DNA from: Spongospora subterranea f. sp. subterranea
Taxonomy: Eukaryota; Endomyxa: Phytomyxea; Phytomyxea; Plasmodiophorida
NCBI GenBank assembly: GCA_049724395.1
Contig: JAUGWO010000209.1
Coordinates: 62,001 to 126,000 of the forward strand
DNA: 64,000 nucleotides
Direction: 5' to 3'
The position numbers and the translations under genes are program-made. Below, piece by piece: positions 19,909-36,997 of the stretch. Every line of letters begins with the position of its first letter. Positions within the stretch are counted from its first letter, which is position 1. A model generated the notes under the pieces. It did not search any database. It saw only the letters and a program-made list of their open reading frames with translations, and was not told where the DNA came from.

Positions 19909-22014
19909 ATGGCACCGCCGCGAAGCTCTGGAAATTCTAGAGGCAACAGCCCAGATCAAACATCTGTTTCAACTCCCAAAGGGAAGGAATCCAAGTCGGG
20001 GAAAAATAAAGACAACAAGTCGACAAGTCATAAGGGAGGGAACTCGAAAAAATGGAACAAAGATCTGAAAATGTACGACGAAAATGATGCTCATTCACTT
20101 GTGTCTGACCCTATTTAGGTCCAATATCCGTGTCCCCAATCATGTTTTCATCGTGATATGTGCAATCATTGCTCTTGGCGTATTGAAGTATGCTGGCGAA
20201 CAAAACAGCATGTTCGAGGGACTCAAATCCAATCGATCGGCCGAAGGTATATAGATATTGTGTATTGCTAGTTAACCATTCAGTAATGTGACTATGAAGA
20301 AACTGTCGATCATTACGAGGTGCTCGGTCTCAAACCGGCGGCGTCAATCAGTGATATTCGAAAATCCTATATGAAACTAGCTCGCCAAAACCATCCCGAC
20401 ACATGTCCTGATTGTGAAGACACGTTCCAGCGAATTGCTCTTGCATACCAAGGTTAGTATATCAGTATTTTCGCATTTTTCCTGTTATCATCGTCATTTT
20501 TGTTAGTTCTTTCTAACCCAACCTCCCGTCAAGCCTACGACTCCTCCAACGCCGATCTGAATATCATCGAATCGAACGCTGTTCAGGTTACCAACGGCAA
20601 CGTCGCCGAGATCTTCGGCACTCACCCATTTGTCGTTATTCAAATTTATAATGATTGGTCGCGTGATTGTGTGGCTTTCTCTCATAACTGGGAGCGTGCA
20701 GGTCTGGGAGGCCAGTTTCATAGTCTATCGGGTCATTTATTGGTCTTCCTATAGTTGAACGGTTGAACTCGTACATGTTTTTCGGTCGGCTTCATGATCA
20801 GCGCGACGCGAAATTAATTTCCTCTTTGATTCCCGTCCGTATTCGTTTTCTTCCTGCTCTCGCAGTGTTCGTTAATGGGAAGTTTTCGCGTCTGATACCG
20901 ACCGGCATCAAGTATGCGGAGTTGGATCAAGAATCTGGTTGACGAGTACCCTAACATGATATCGAGCGTCAATACGGTTGCCGACGTATCTGAAATTATG
21001 TCGCAGAAGTCTGGCCAACGTGCGATCATTTTTACTGTGAGGCGTCTTCATTTTTGCCCCGTGTTTTTCCTAACAATGTACGAATTGCTTGCCGTAGGCA
21101 TCGGGTCGCGCATCCATGCTGATCAAATACTGTGGAATGCTGTTCAAAGACATTGTCTCCATATCAATTACCTCTATCAAGCCCAGTGAACTGTCGGAAG
21201 GTTTCAACATCGCGGGCCAAATTGCGAATTCCAACATGGTTCTTTACAACAGTATACCAAACATTATTTGATCTCTAGCCCGATCTCTTTGTTTAATTTT
21301 CGCGTTTCTATCAGATGATGGTGTGTTATCATGGATACCGATTGCTTCGCCTGAAAATTTGATACCGTTGCTACGAGCACAAATATCTAGAGGGGTGATA
21401 ACGTTCGATTCGGCATGGCAATATCAAAGTTTGTAACATTCTACCGACCGAATGTTGCATTGGGTTTGATGTTTTGGCACCTAGGCATATGCCGATCCGA
21501 CCTGGATTGTGTATTACTGATGAAGTGTTCTGGCGCTACGAATTTGACATCTGCCTTCTCGGATGCGTCGAACCCAACCCGGACGACGAAGATTCAGGGC
21601 CAGAGCCCAATTCAGTTCGCCATTGTCGACGCCACTAGAGTCCCAGCTTTGAAACCGTTCTGTCCAACGAGATCAGACGGCGTTGTTGCTATTCATCAAG
21701 GCCAATCAATGGCTGCAATGCCAGCTCCATATTCAAAGTCGTCCATGTCGGCCTGGTTCAGAATTTTATCTGATATCGAAAGTCGACAGACGATCGAATT
21801 CGAGCCTTGCCCGTTGATTCTAGCAGCAACAGTAGGTGGATGGGATTTGCGATGGATATTCGGCATTGTTATCGTGTTGGTGGCGTTCGCCCTGTTCACG
21901 TCTCTCTCTGCTAGCAAAACTGTGGTCGTTGTCGTCATGGGTGGCGCCATGGTTACCAGTCTGATCATGCAATTTGATTGGCTTCTGCCACTTTTTTACA
22001 GACTCTTGATTTGA
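19909..22014 (+). CDS. DNAJC16-like J-domain/thioredoxin-domain membrane protein
   Basis: ER- or endomembrane-anchored co-chaperone. The start at ATG 19909 gives a basic Ser/Lys-rich N-terminus (MAPPRSSGNSRGNS). A membrane segment follows (VFIVICAIIALGVLKYAG, about 20140-20200). The J domain spans two exons: HYEVLGLKPAASISDIRKSY, the HPD tripeptide that activates Hsp70 (RQNHPDTC), and AYQVLSNPTSRQAYD. A thioredoxin-like domain follows (VVIQIYNDWSRDC, then FLPALAVFVNGKFSRLIPTG) without the catalytic CxxC, as in DNAJC16. The C-terminal part, assembled from exons near 21110, 21317 and 21480-22014, ends in two hydrophobic segments (WIFGIVIVLVAFALFTS and VVVVVMGGAMVTSLI). A +1 frame break occurs at 20905-20921 in the thioredoxin part. 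HERP-like, another ER-quality-control gene, converges on it 116 bp away. Confidence 0.75.
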
Positions 22015-22130
22015 TTTATAAAGTGTTCATGATATTGGTCAATTTTATTGTTGGGGATTCCATCCCGGATATAGCGAAGCAAATAAGCCAACGATAAACT
22101 TTTCTACCCCTTGGATCAAACCTAAATCCG

Positions 22131-22980
22131 TCAGAGGAAATTTGTGAGTTGAGTTAATGGGCAGTGGATCAACGCCATACCAGTGTCTTGTAAAAGTTGC
22201 TCCGTCCTTGGTGCATCTCTTGGTTGCTGTAATCCTGCTCCGGCAGCAGGATTACCCGCAATCTGATCGACACCACCGGCCTGTCGTGCACGGAATATTA
22301 CATGGTAAAAATAATACGCAACGGCAATTGAAAACAGCATCTCTCGCCTGAGTAACACACAAAGTTGAGAAATATCGTTCGGATTTGCTCAAATATTGAC
22401 CTGAACGACGTTCCATCACCTCCCAGAAGAAAGACAAAAAAGAGAAGCTTTCCCGCTAATTGCAAGTTAATAATTCTGCGAAACCTTGCAGCAAAGACAT
22501 TTTCTTGTGGCACGACGACATGTGGCTGATCTGCAACACCAGGCCGAACATTTTGGTTGTTAACTGGAGGTTCCATCGCAAACCCAGTACTGAATGCGTT
22601 TGAGACGGGGGAGAAATTATCACGCTTTGGCGAAATGAACGTGGTGAGTTTCTAACACACACAGCATGAGATGATTAGGCGAAACCAACATAGTGGCGCA
22701 ACAACACACCAGATATTGGCCGCTATTGGCGGACAGCTGAGATACGGATTCCTCCGACATTAGTAACCGACCGTCGTATATCAAAGAGGCGCACTCGATA
22801 TTGTGCTGATGCTTGAGAAGATCCTATACCGTTATGATCTTGGTTACATAAACCGCACGAACAAATCAGCGATATTACCAGAAGCTGATTGACCTTTGTA
22901 TTGTGATCGACTTGAAGCGAAATATCTGGATGACCGCCGAATGCATTGCATAACACGACATTAACATTCGAGCACTCCAT
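22131..22980 (-). CDS. HERP-like ubiquitin-like-domain ER membrane protein
   Basis: Resembles HERPUD1/2, ER-stress-linked proteins of the HRD1 degradation complex. Exon 1 is 22980-22879 (MECSNVNVVLCNAFGGHPD...VNQLL). Exon 2 starts at 22823 after a 55-bp intron and completes a ubiquitin-like fold containing SLIYDGRLLM, the counterpart of the K-L-I-Y-G-L core. A Pro/Asn-rich linker (MEPPVNNQNVRPG) leads to the conserved RRIINLQLAGKLLFFVFLLG. An intron of about 50 bp then joins SFR to REMLFSIAVAYYFYHVIF, giving paired membrane segments. The tail is Gly/Ala/Gln-rich. The exon 2 to exon 3 junction implies a very short intron (about 34 bp) and is uncertain. Assignment rests on the UBL plus hairpin-membrane architecture. 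Confidence 0.65.
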
Positions 22981-23845
22981 TATCGATCACGCTAGAATTT
23001 GCCTATTGCAGTGAGACCAGTATCACAAGCAAATCCAGGAAAAACACCGAACCAAGGTCGGGAATCGAGCCAAGATAAATAGCAACAATTTTACCTATGC
23101 CTCAGCGATCGCTGTAAAGGGCAAAACAGCCCCGCGACGATTGGCGACCAGACGATGAGGTGTCGAGATTTGATTATGGGATTGATTAAGGTGTGAGGTC
23201 TGACAGGGAGATGTGATGAAACAGTACAACCCCCCTATATGGGTCAACAGCACAGAGAGCACCGTCGGTATCGTTATTACCAACTATCCGTGTCATTGCC
23301 AGTCGATCCGGACTGGTCATTCACTCATTCTTTTGGAAACGCGGAAACGGGTCATTCTTCGGAAACTGGTCATTCTTTGGGAAACTAGTGATTGTTTTCT
23401 TAAGAAACGTTCCTTGTTTCAGTAAACAATTTTGGCGTGTTCTGTTGGGGCGGAAGGCCTGACGTGTTCACATAAGTGTGCTCATGCTGGACCGCTCCGT
23501 CCGCTACAACGGTTTGTATTGCGCAGGATACACGTAGGATTTATTCGTACATGTCCGAATTGTGAAAAACAGCAACAAAGAGCCCTTTCAATGAAGCCAA
23601 TTTTGTTGCACCAAGATCACGTGTGTCCTGTTTGTCATGCATACACACCAGTGTATGCATGCATGTATGATGGGCTGCACTAGTGTTGCACTATATGACT
23701 ATATCACAGGTGGACTGGTTCGGTACACCCGTAGAGTGCAGAAGGGGGCTGCCTCATTACAGATATCAGGATATCACACCATCCATTACCATCAGAGGCA
23801 GGTGCTCAGGGCTCTGTCTCCCGATATTCATCATTGCCTTCAATC
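22981..23845. other. Intergenic region before the CHD gene
   Basis: About 865 bp. Short frames at 23432-23683 and 23637-23868 match nothing. A few short direct repeats occur near 23310-23390 (GGTCATTCTT and GGAAAC variants), and small palindromes lie near 23637-23670. I take this as promoter/spacer between the divergent HERP-like and CHD genes. Confidence 0.4.
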
Positions 23846-29774
<5,929 letters not shown>

Positions 29775-29890
29775 TTTCTGTATTAATATATTATCGTATA
29801 CGCCTATAAACCACATGTCATCGTCGAACGCAACGCGCATATTGGGTGGTGCGAAAGGCCGGTTAGGATTCACCTGATGAATTTATTCGC

Positions 29891-31405
29891 ATGAGGGGCT
29901 TGGCGCGAACATTCTCGACCTCGTCTCGTCTGCACACGGCACCGCGATTGCCCGTTTCGGAATCCGGCTTTCGGCAGATTCGGGAGTCGGGTCTGGCGTA
30001 TGTCGACAAGACGGGGCTGATTGACGACATGATCGCTTGCGATCACCGATTCGTCCTGTGCCGCCCGCCGTCGTTCGGCAAGACCGTCACCGTGACGCTG
30101 CTCAGGGAGCTGTTCCAAGGGAACCGCGACCTGTTTGACGGCACCGTCGGGCAGCGCCTGCAGATTGCCGACGCCGGCTGGGATTGGAACGACAAACACC
30201 AGGTCGGTCATGAACGACAAATGGACGGCCGTTTCCTGGGCCAACAGATCAATTTCCTGTTAGGTGTTCGAGTTCGATCTGCAGTCGTTGTCCCTTAATC
30301 CGATCGCGTTCCGCAGCAATCTGATCAGGGACATGGCGCTAAAAGCGGCCGCCCTCGGCAATCCGCTGGATGACCTGGATTCGGTGAGGAACGTCACGCG
30401 CGACCTGATCCAGGCAGGTTCGTCGTCGTCGCGCAGCGGCCAGTGCGTCGTCCTGGTCGATAATTACGACGTACGACAATACCACACCACAGTCGCCACC
30501 CCAGAGTTTGACGACGAACGATTACACAGTTCCCGATTCGTCAGGAGAACCCATGGCTCTCTAGGAACGCGCCGTCGTCGATCGAGGAAAATCTGGCCAC
30601 AATATCAGAGTGGGTCTCCGCTCTGAAAGCAGAAGAAATTCGAATCCGGTTCCAGGTTCGGAAAATTCGATTGGATTCTGTCGCAAGTTTCAAAGCGCCG
30701 TTTTTGTGAGTTTAGTTCTTTACTGGAGCGTATAAGGTGAAAACTCAATATGTGGACGCCCCTGCCGATCTGTCGTTATCGGGTCGATTTTCGGGATTGT
30801 GTGGATATACGAACAACGACCTGAAGAACATGTTCCCGAACGAGCTGGACCAGCTGGCCAGGCGCCATAGGTTGCGCGATGTGCACGAGCTGCTGGACAT
30901 GGTCAACCGTTGGTACGGTGGGTATTCCTGGGGCGACACGTCGCGCGACGCCCAGATCCACAACCCGTATAGCGTCAACCGATTGCTGATGGACCGGGAG
31001 TTCACGAGCTACTGGGCGGATGCGGTGACGGTCCCGGAATGGATTCGCCACCTGCTGGAGTCGTGCGATCTGGAGCGTTTGTGCCAACGACAGTTCCTGT
31101 TGTCGGAGGTGCTCGACTCCCCGCTGGAAGCCCCGAAACCATCGACCGAGCAGTCCCCGTTGGACGACCTCCTTCAGTTGCATCTGCTGCAATTGGGTCT
31201 GTTGACGATCCGATCGGTCGCGGTCGATTCGATGACCAATCAGCGAGTCGCCTGGTAAAAACCAGCACTTGTCGGATCCGCTATTTTTCCCCGTTTGACC
31301 ACAACCTTGTTCAGGTTGCGAATCCCCAATCGGGATGTTCAGGATCTGATCCGCCAATCAGTCCCAACACCCATCACCAAATCGCCAACCATTAACGCCG
31401 CTTGA
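29891..31405 (+). CDS. AAA-ATPase-like (PF09820-type) protein with mitochondrial-type leader
   Basis: Belongs to the AAA-ATPase-like family common in bacteria and expanded in some protists and fungi, usually followed by a PD-(D/E)XK nuclease. Exon 1 is 29891-30202, exon 2 starts at 30264, an exon starts near 30528, another starts at 30737, and a last exon of about 90 bp follows an intron at 31256-31310. Motifs: SGLAYVDKTGLIDDM, the Walker A variant RPPSFGKTVTV, Walker B VVLVDNYD, SGRFSGLCGYTNNDL, WYGGYSW, NPYSVNRLLMD, FTSYWAD and LRIPNRDVQDLI. The protein ends soon after (INAA), so the usual C-terminal nuclease is missing. The N-terminus MRGLARTFSTSSRLHTAPR looks like a mitochondrial presequence. 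The coding part is GC-richer than its neighbours, which may indicate transfer. Confidence 0.8.
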
Positions 31406-31544
31406 TGAGAAAGCTGCCTTCATCATCTCATTTACTAAATCGCTTCGTTTTGTTTATCGATTGATATCAACAGAATTGCTATTTGGGCCGGCGTAATTTT
31501 CAACAATATTGGTTGGCGCGGAAGACGTTTACCCCGAACCCTTT

Positions 31545-32519
31545 TCAACTAGAGCTGGCCACATTTAGACCGACGATCTCCAGTTCAGGACAGTCCTCAT
31601 ATTCGTCTCCGTCGTCATCGTCCGACCCGAAATACTCGTTAGCGCCATCCCCTTCCCGTTCCCCGAACAGATCCTCCTCCCCATCTTCGCCGTCCTCCCC
31701 TTGGACGTCTTTCCCTCGTCCCGCCACGATCATCGCATCGAACGCCTCCATCCTGCGTTTGTCCTCGTTCTCCGATCGTCGCTGTAATCTAGTCCTCTCA
31801 GCCCGTTCGGATTCCAGCCCGCCCTTGGCCCAAGCTTCGGCCACCGATCGCTCATCAGGGAATACTGGCCTATCGTCCAGGTATTTGATCCCCGGTAATC
31901 GCGATATGACCGTTTTCCGGTACGACGGGAGCTGGGCGATGAAGGGATTCCCCTTCAGGTAGAGGACGCGAAGGTGATCCATGCGCCCCAGGACGGCCAG
32001 GACGCCATCACCGTCGTGTAGCTGGTTGTTGGACAGGTCCAGGACCGATATCCGATTGGGTGAGGTCGTCAACTCCTCTATATCGCCCACCTCTTTCAGC
32101 TTGTTGTTCGCCATCAACAGCGTGTTCAGGTTCGTCAGTTTCAATAATCCTGAAATCGCTTGGAATCAGCGACGTTCGGGGGTGGGAGTGAGTGTTGGAC
32201 ATACCTTGGACCTTGGAGATCATATTCGCCGATAGGTTGATCGTGTCCAGATTGGTCAACGTGTCGAGGTTCTCGATGACGGTAATGAGGTTCTCGTGAA
32301 GATACAGCGACCGTAATTGGGTGAGGGTGTCGAGGCCCTCGATACGGGGAAGGCCATTCCCTTCCAGATAGAGAACCTTCAGTCCCGTGTATTCGTCCAG
32401 GTTCGTGATGCGCTCGAACCCCTTATAATGCAGATAGAGTTTATCGTTGACCTCGGGTGTCGAATACAGGTTCTGGGGATCGACAGATCTTGACCAGGGC
32501 CGATTTCGTCATCTCCATC
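31545..32519 (-). CDS. DNAAF1: Dynein axonemal assembly factor 1 (LRRC50/ODA7-like)
   Basis: Cytoplasmic factor needed to preassemble axonemal dynein arms, hence a marker of motile cilia. It starts at ATG 32519 ([12 protein letters not shown]). Leucine-rich repeats: [76 protein letters not shown] and [11 protein letters not shown]. The LRR cap and the family's hallmark block follow: [40 protein letters not shown]. One intron at 32147-32204 splits a repeat (GTATGT...TTTCAG). The C-terminus is acidic and shorter than in animals. A +1 frame break at the CCCC run of 32475-32478 separates ALVKIC from [13 protein letters not shown]. It is divergent from the small gene at 32681. Confidence 0.92.
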
Positions 32520-32680
32520 GTGTGAGCTGTTCAGGGCGTTCGATTCAGGTTCCACTGTCTTCCACTCCTGATCTGATTTCCAAACGACAATGATTCACCC
32601 GATAAACTGTGCTCGGTGGTCAAAAGCGGCCAGTTATAGAGTCGGCTCCTGTTACACGGAAATATTATCGCCATGGTCGG

Positions 32681-33031
32681 ATGAGCTCAACGTATATCGA
32701 CACGATCATCGACCGGGTCAGGAATCGACAACCCAACCAAACCCGGTCGCGACTCGAACAGGCGATCGATCCGGTGGCGATCGGGCGACTGATCCAGACG
32801 GCGAAGGATGGCGCAGGTGGAAGGGTGGCGCGGGGGGAACCGCCGCCGATCTGCTCGTTGGATCGGCTGCCGCTGCGATTCCAGCGGTTAAGGGCCGAGA
32901 ACGCTCGTCGGACGATGGCGAGGGTGATCGAGGAAACCGAGCGAGGATCGCGACAGCAGCGGCGGGAGATGATGGCGGCGAACAGCTATATCGACAACAA
33001 AGTGCAACAGCTCAGGAGCAAGTTATACTGA
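32681..33031 (+). CDS. Small Arg-rich helical protein, unrecognised
   Basis: Single-exon frame starting at ATG 32681 (MSSTYIDTIIDRVRNRQ), 116 residues, rich in Arg, Gln and Glu, with a predicted long amphipathic helix at the end (RFQRLRAENARRTMARVIEE then NSYIDNKVQQLRSKLY). The frame extends upstream to 32609 but the ATG is convenient. Only 161 bp separate it from the start of divergently transcribed DNAAF1, so a shared promoter is plausible and a ciliary role is conceivable, though this is guilt by association only. I know no family with this sequence. Confidence 0.55.
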   Translation: MSSTYIDTIIDRVRNRQPNQTRSRLEQAIDPVAIGRLIQTAKDGAGGRVARGEPPPICSLDRLPLRFQRLRAENARRTMARVIEETERGSRQQRREMMAANSYIDNKVQQLRSKLY

Positions 33032-34482
33032 GACAGGACAGTCGAAGGGCAATGACGCCCTTCATCATCCGTACATCGGCCCATCTTCAACATTCCATCT
33101 CAATGCCGATACCCACTGCGTTTATGGCTAATTGAGTGGACGAGATTACAGACCAGGGCGAACAAAAACAAACGATTTTTGCAATAGATGTTATTGAGAT
33201 AAATCTCGCCCTGTTCCATACGTTGCCCGTTTCCTGCAGAGCCGGCCCGATCGAACAGAATCGATTGGGGAGTGTGAATATGGGGGTGATGAATGGCATT
33301 AACATGGCCCCAGATCCAATCAATCACTCGACACCTGTTGAGGGCGTCCTATGACCCAAATCCAGTCAGCTTCACACACGACAATCGCCTTCATCAACGA
33401 GATTTTCTTGAGATCAGGCAATTCTTTGCAAAATTGGGTCGATCAGACTTCGCTAATGAAAACATTTCATTATCCACGATCGCCAAACCGTCTTGCACCA
33501 GCAGAGCCAAAAATATGTTTCTCGTTTCGCCCAATGGGCAACGAAGTAGCCGCTACCGTAGAAGATGACTGTTTTCATTGGAGATTCCTGGTCGGTCAAA
33601 TAAACGTCATTCCAAGTCCGAACGGATTTCTTGAGTGACAAATGGCCCTTCCAGCGATCAATCCCGACGAACTACTGACTAACATGTTGAGACCTAAGTG
33701 AACAACGACAATCTGTTGAATCTGATTCGGATTGCCAGATTTTTACCTTTGTCCATTTGATCTTTCATCAATAATGCTCGAATGAATGTTATTATTGATT
33801 GAGCAGCATGCTGTATGTCGAACGGTTGGGCAACTTGAGGGTTTTGATTCACGATATTACGTGAGTGGAGATAAAGCCAAAGTCGCAGATAAAACCCCAA
33901 CTCTGTAGGTTCTGAGAAAAATCAAAATTAACCTCCATTAACCTTCAAAGACGATGTTTGCCCATCTCGGCCAACGTAATGGCGAACGGCCCGTTTCTGA
34001 ATTCGTTCTTCAGACAACATCGCATACTGATTACAATCATCAGACACGAATGTCCCAGAGAAAAATGTGACAAGAGCTGGTTCACGATCGTTTAGAAAAA
34101 AATTCCTTTGAATCGCTCAAAGAAAAAACACCATTAAAATCAGCTCTGTATACAGCACGTTGTCCTTTTACGTCGGCAAGGGCCCAAAGATCTCGTTGGC
34201 GCCGATGAATTTTACCACGACGGTTTCCGTCATCGCGTGGCCAATCGCATCGCTCCGTCTGGGCAGACCGTCTGAACCACGAAAATCCTGTTTCAGGCAA
34301 GCGAAACCGCGACCTTTTGATGAGGTTCTGGATTGGGCCTGAAGTAGTTGTTGGCGCCAGGGCCAGGAACGGGGGGCCACGCTCACTCCGGCACAGCAGC
34401 TCCACCGTCTGGAAAACTGTCTCGAATTACCATTCGATCGCCGCTCTGTTTCTGTTGGTTGTTTGTTTCGGTGGGGCGGGCG
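33032..34482. other. Gene-poor interval
   Basis: About 1.45 kb. Short frames at 33351-33638 (plus), 33453-33641 (minus), 33694-33900 (minus) and 34082-34405 (minus) show no family signature that I trust. The minus strand at 33453-33641 faintly recalls a DDE transposase. It probably holds the downstream region of the small Arg-rich gene and the promoter of the kinase at 34483. Confidence 0.35.
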
Positions 34483-36384
34483 ATGGCGAAATTCCAACGA
34501 TACGATCGGGTGCTGAGCGAAGGGTGCCGCCTCGTGCAACGACGGAACACGTCGTCGTTCATCATGAAGGAGATACGCGCGGCGGCGGCGAAACAGCAGC
34601 GGGACGTGACGCTGAGAGATATGTTCAATATCGGGCGGGTCCAGGCGCCATCCGCCCAGAGCGCCATGTTCCTCAGGGAGGAGCTGCCGATACGGTTAGC
34701 GAAACGGGTGATCGAGCTCGATAACCTTCCATACGGGTTGTCGGGAATGCCCAGCGTCCAGAAAGTCCATGCGCTGTACGTTGATTCGTTCACGAAGCTG
34801 TCGGCCTCGGCCAGACCGATCAACGACGAAACCGAGCAGGTCTTCCAGAACGTGATCCAGAGCATGCTCCAGCGGCATCGCGATGTCGTCCCGCTGATGG
34901 CGATCGGGATAAAGGAGCTGAAGAACATGCTCGGCGATGAAGGGCCTCGTGGCGGCAACTTTATCGATCAGTGCCCGTTCTTGCAGGATTTCCTCGACCG
35001 GTTCTACTTCTCCCGAATCGGCATCCGAGTCCTCATAGGTCGATCATCTTGGTCCGGTTTCCCCATTCGATCCCGCTGATTGTTGTGTTCTGTCCGATGA
35101 TTCTCACAGCTCATCACCTAGCCCTTCACGAATCACGTAAAGGGTGGGTGGGAATTATCCAGGAAGAATGTTCACCGGCTGTGATACTGAAAGGTCGCTA
35201 GTCGCCATCGAACCGATCACATCAACACTTCTTGCTCTAAAATCATGTTATAGATGCGATCCTAAATGCAAGTGATGCTTGCGAGCGAACATTGGGCGTT
35301 GCTCCAGAAGGTGAACCCGTTAATCCCTCAAAAATGGCGATCCTGAACAGAATGATGTCCAGTTAAAATTAGGGGCAATATCGATCTTGTGTTTCCATAC
35401 ATTCCAGAGCATATTCACTACATCCTATTCGAGTATCGCCATCTTGTTCATGATCGGGGCATTGTTGTTGATCTCACGGTTCGTCAGGCTGTTGAAGAAC
35501 TCGATGCGGGCTGTCGTGGAGCGGGCACGAGCGTTGAACATCGAGGACGCGATGGAACCGATCGAAGCGGGTATGGGGGTTTTCTGGATCGCGTCGTGGG
35601 GCTTTGGAACTGACCCGGATAATTGGCAGTGATTGCCGATGGCGAGGACGATATCGTTATCAAAGGTACGTCGTGAACCAAACCCGCACAACCGAATCCG
35701 ATTCGATGGTGTCGACCGACGACGACCGTACAGTGTCGGATTGCGGTGGAGGAATCAGGCGCAAGGACATGGCGCTAGTCTGGACCTATGCCTACACGAC
35801 GGCACCAACGCCGGCGTCGCTAACGGACCCGAATCCCCAGGCGACGATCGGACCATTGTGTAAGGGATCGATGAATTTCACCCCACGATCGGATTCTGAC
35901 AGACAAACGCCAATCGGTGTGAACAAATATAGTGGCGGCGCCGATGGCTGGATTCGGTACCCGATATTCTCCACACACACCACACGATCAGCTCGTTTGA
36001 CTCACTCCGGAACAGGATACGGTTTACCGATGTCGCGACTACACGCTCGCGCGTTCAAAGGAGGTAATCCATTGTCGTGCAGCGGATCGTCAACTGACCT
36101 CGTCTGTGTTTGTGGATGGTTCCTGCGAATCCCTTCGACTCAACCGCAGATCTCGTACGGTCCCCCTTTGGATATCATACGCCCTGGATTAGCTGACATC
36201 GTCGTGTTGACAATCAGGTGCTGATCCCGATGGATGGATACGGTTAGTCCATCGATCATCGTCATCATGTTTCGGGGGGAAAACCAACTCGACCCTTTTT
36301 GTCTGGGACCAACGCGAAGGCCTCGACGCGTACCTATATCTGAACAAGCTGTCGTCGCCAGGAGCAAGTACGGTCCCGAAATGA
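34483..36384 (+). CDS. Mitochondrial branched-chain alpha-ketoacid/pyruvate dehydrogenase kinase
   Basis: GHKL-type protein kinase that inactivates a mitochondrial alpha-ketoacid dehydrogenase complex. It starts at ATG 34483 (MAKFQRYDRVLSEGCRLVQR), with a basic N-terminus. The four-helix N-domain is clear: REELPIRLAKRVIELDNLPY, PSVQKVHALYVDSFTKL, VVPLMAIGIKELKNM and FLDRFYFSRIGIRVLI, spliced to AHHLALHESRKGWVGI. This HHLALHE wording is closer to BCKDK than to PDK. The ATP-binding domain follows in short exons: FPYIPEHIHYILFE (near 35391), LLKNSMRAVVERA-type N box (35490-35530), G1 box SDCGGGIRRKD (35737-35770), GYGLPMSRLHARAFKGG (about 36019-36065). The end is MDGYG, then across an intron LDAYLYLNKLSSPGASTVPK to 36384. 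Exon boundaries in the middle are approximate. Confidence 0.85.
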
Positions 36385-36495
36385 TCAAGATGGTTTATTT
36401 TAGAACGACCGCCGATGCCCGTTTGCGTGTTGCCGTCGAAAACCGAGGGCCAATCGCCGAATATACAGAAATTTTAACGCGTCCTGGTCGAAAAA

Positions 36496-36798
36496 CTATT
36501 TTTGGAATCGGGCAGCAAGTTGGGTTGCGTATTCCTGAAATGAGAAGATCGTGATCGTTCGAAAATCGATCCGGTCCATGATCAGGTCCTCGTCCGGAAC
36601 GGGATCCGTCGTTGTGTCATCTTCCGGCCCCGCTTTAGAGCTCTTTCTGGTTCGTGATTTCGGGGGGGCGGCAGGGTTTGGGGCAGCGATGGTCTTGCCC
36701 TCCCGGTTGAGAGAGCTGGCGATCATGCTGGCTTTTCGCTGCGGAACCAGCAATGCCGACCAGTCGGTTGGGGGCGATGATCCCGACTTGTCTCCCAT
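36496..36798 (-). CDS. Small hypothetical protein
   Basis: A 100-residue frame starting MGDKSGSSPPTDWSALLVPQ, with a Pro/Ala/Lys-rich middle (NPAAPPKSRTRKSSK), an acidic stretch (GPEDDTTTDPVPDEDLIMD) and a hydrophobic end (FRTITIFSFQEYATQLAARF). It converges on the kinase gene with a 111-bp gap. No family is recognised. The composition is protein-like, but an upstream exon may be missing and the gene could be larger. Confidence 0.45.
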   Translation of the reverse strand: MGDKSGSSPPTDWSALLVPQRKASMIASSLNREGKTIAAPNPAAPPKSRTRKSSKAGPEDDTTTDPVPDEDLIMDRIDFRTITIFSFQEYATQLAARFQK

Positions 36799-36997
36799 CT
36801 CATTGGACAGATTTGATTATCGCCACCTGATTGACGAGGTTGGGCCGATCCAAATACCGCGGTTGATACAAGTCTACCACTACTGGTGTTCTATGGTAGG
36901 GTCAACCGCATGGTAGATTATTGACTGGCCAGGAATGTGGTGGTAGGGTGATGGTTGATTGAACCCCGTTTGGTAGAGTGTCACCTATTGGGTGTTA

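Noticed and set aside
33351-33641. Faint DDE-transposase look on the minus strand (WNDVYLTDQES).
   Set aside because: No catalytic triad spacing, terminal repeats or target duplication could be found.
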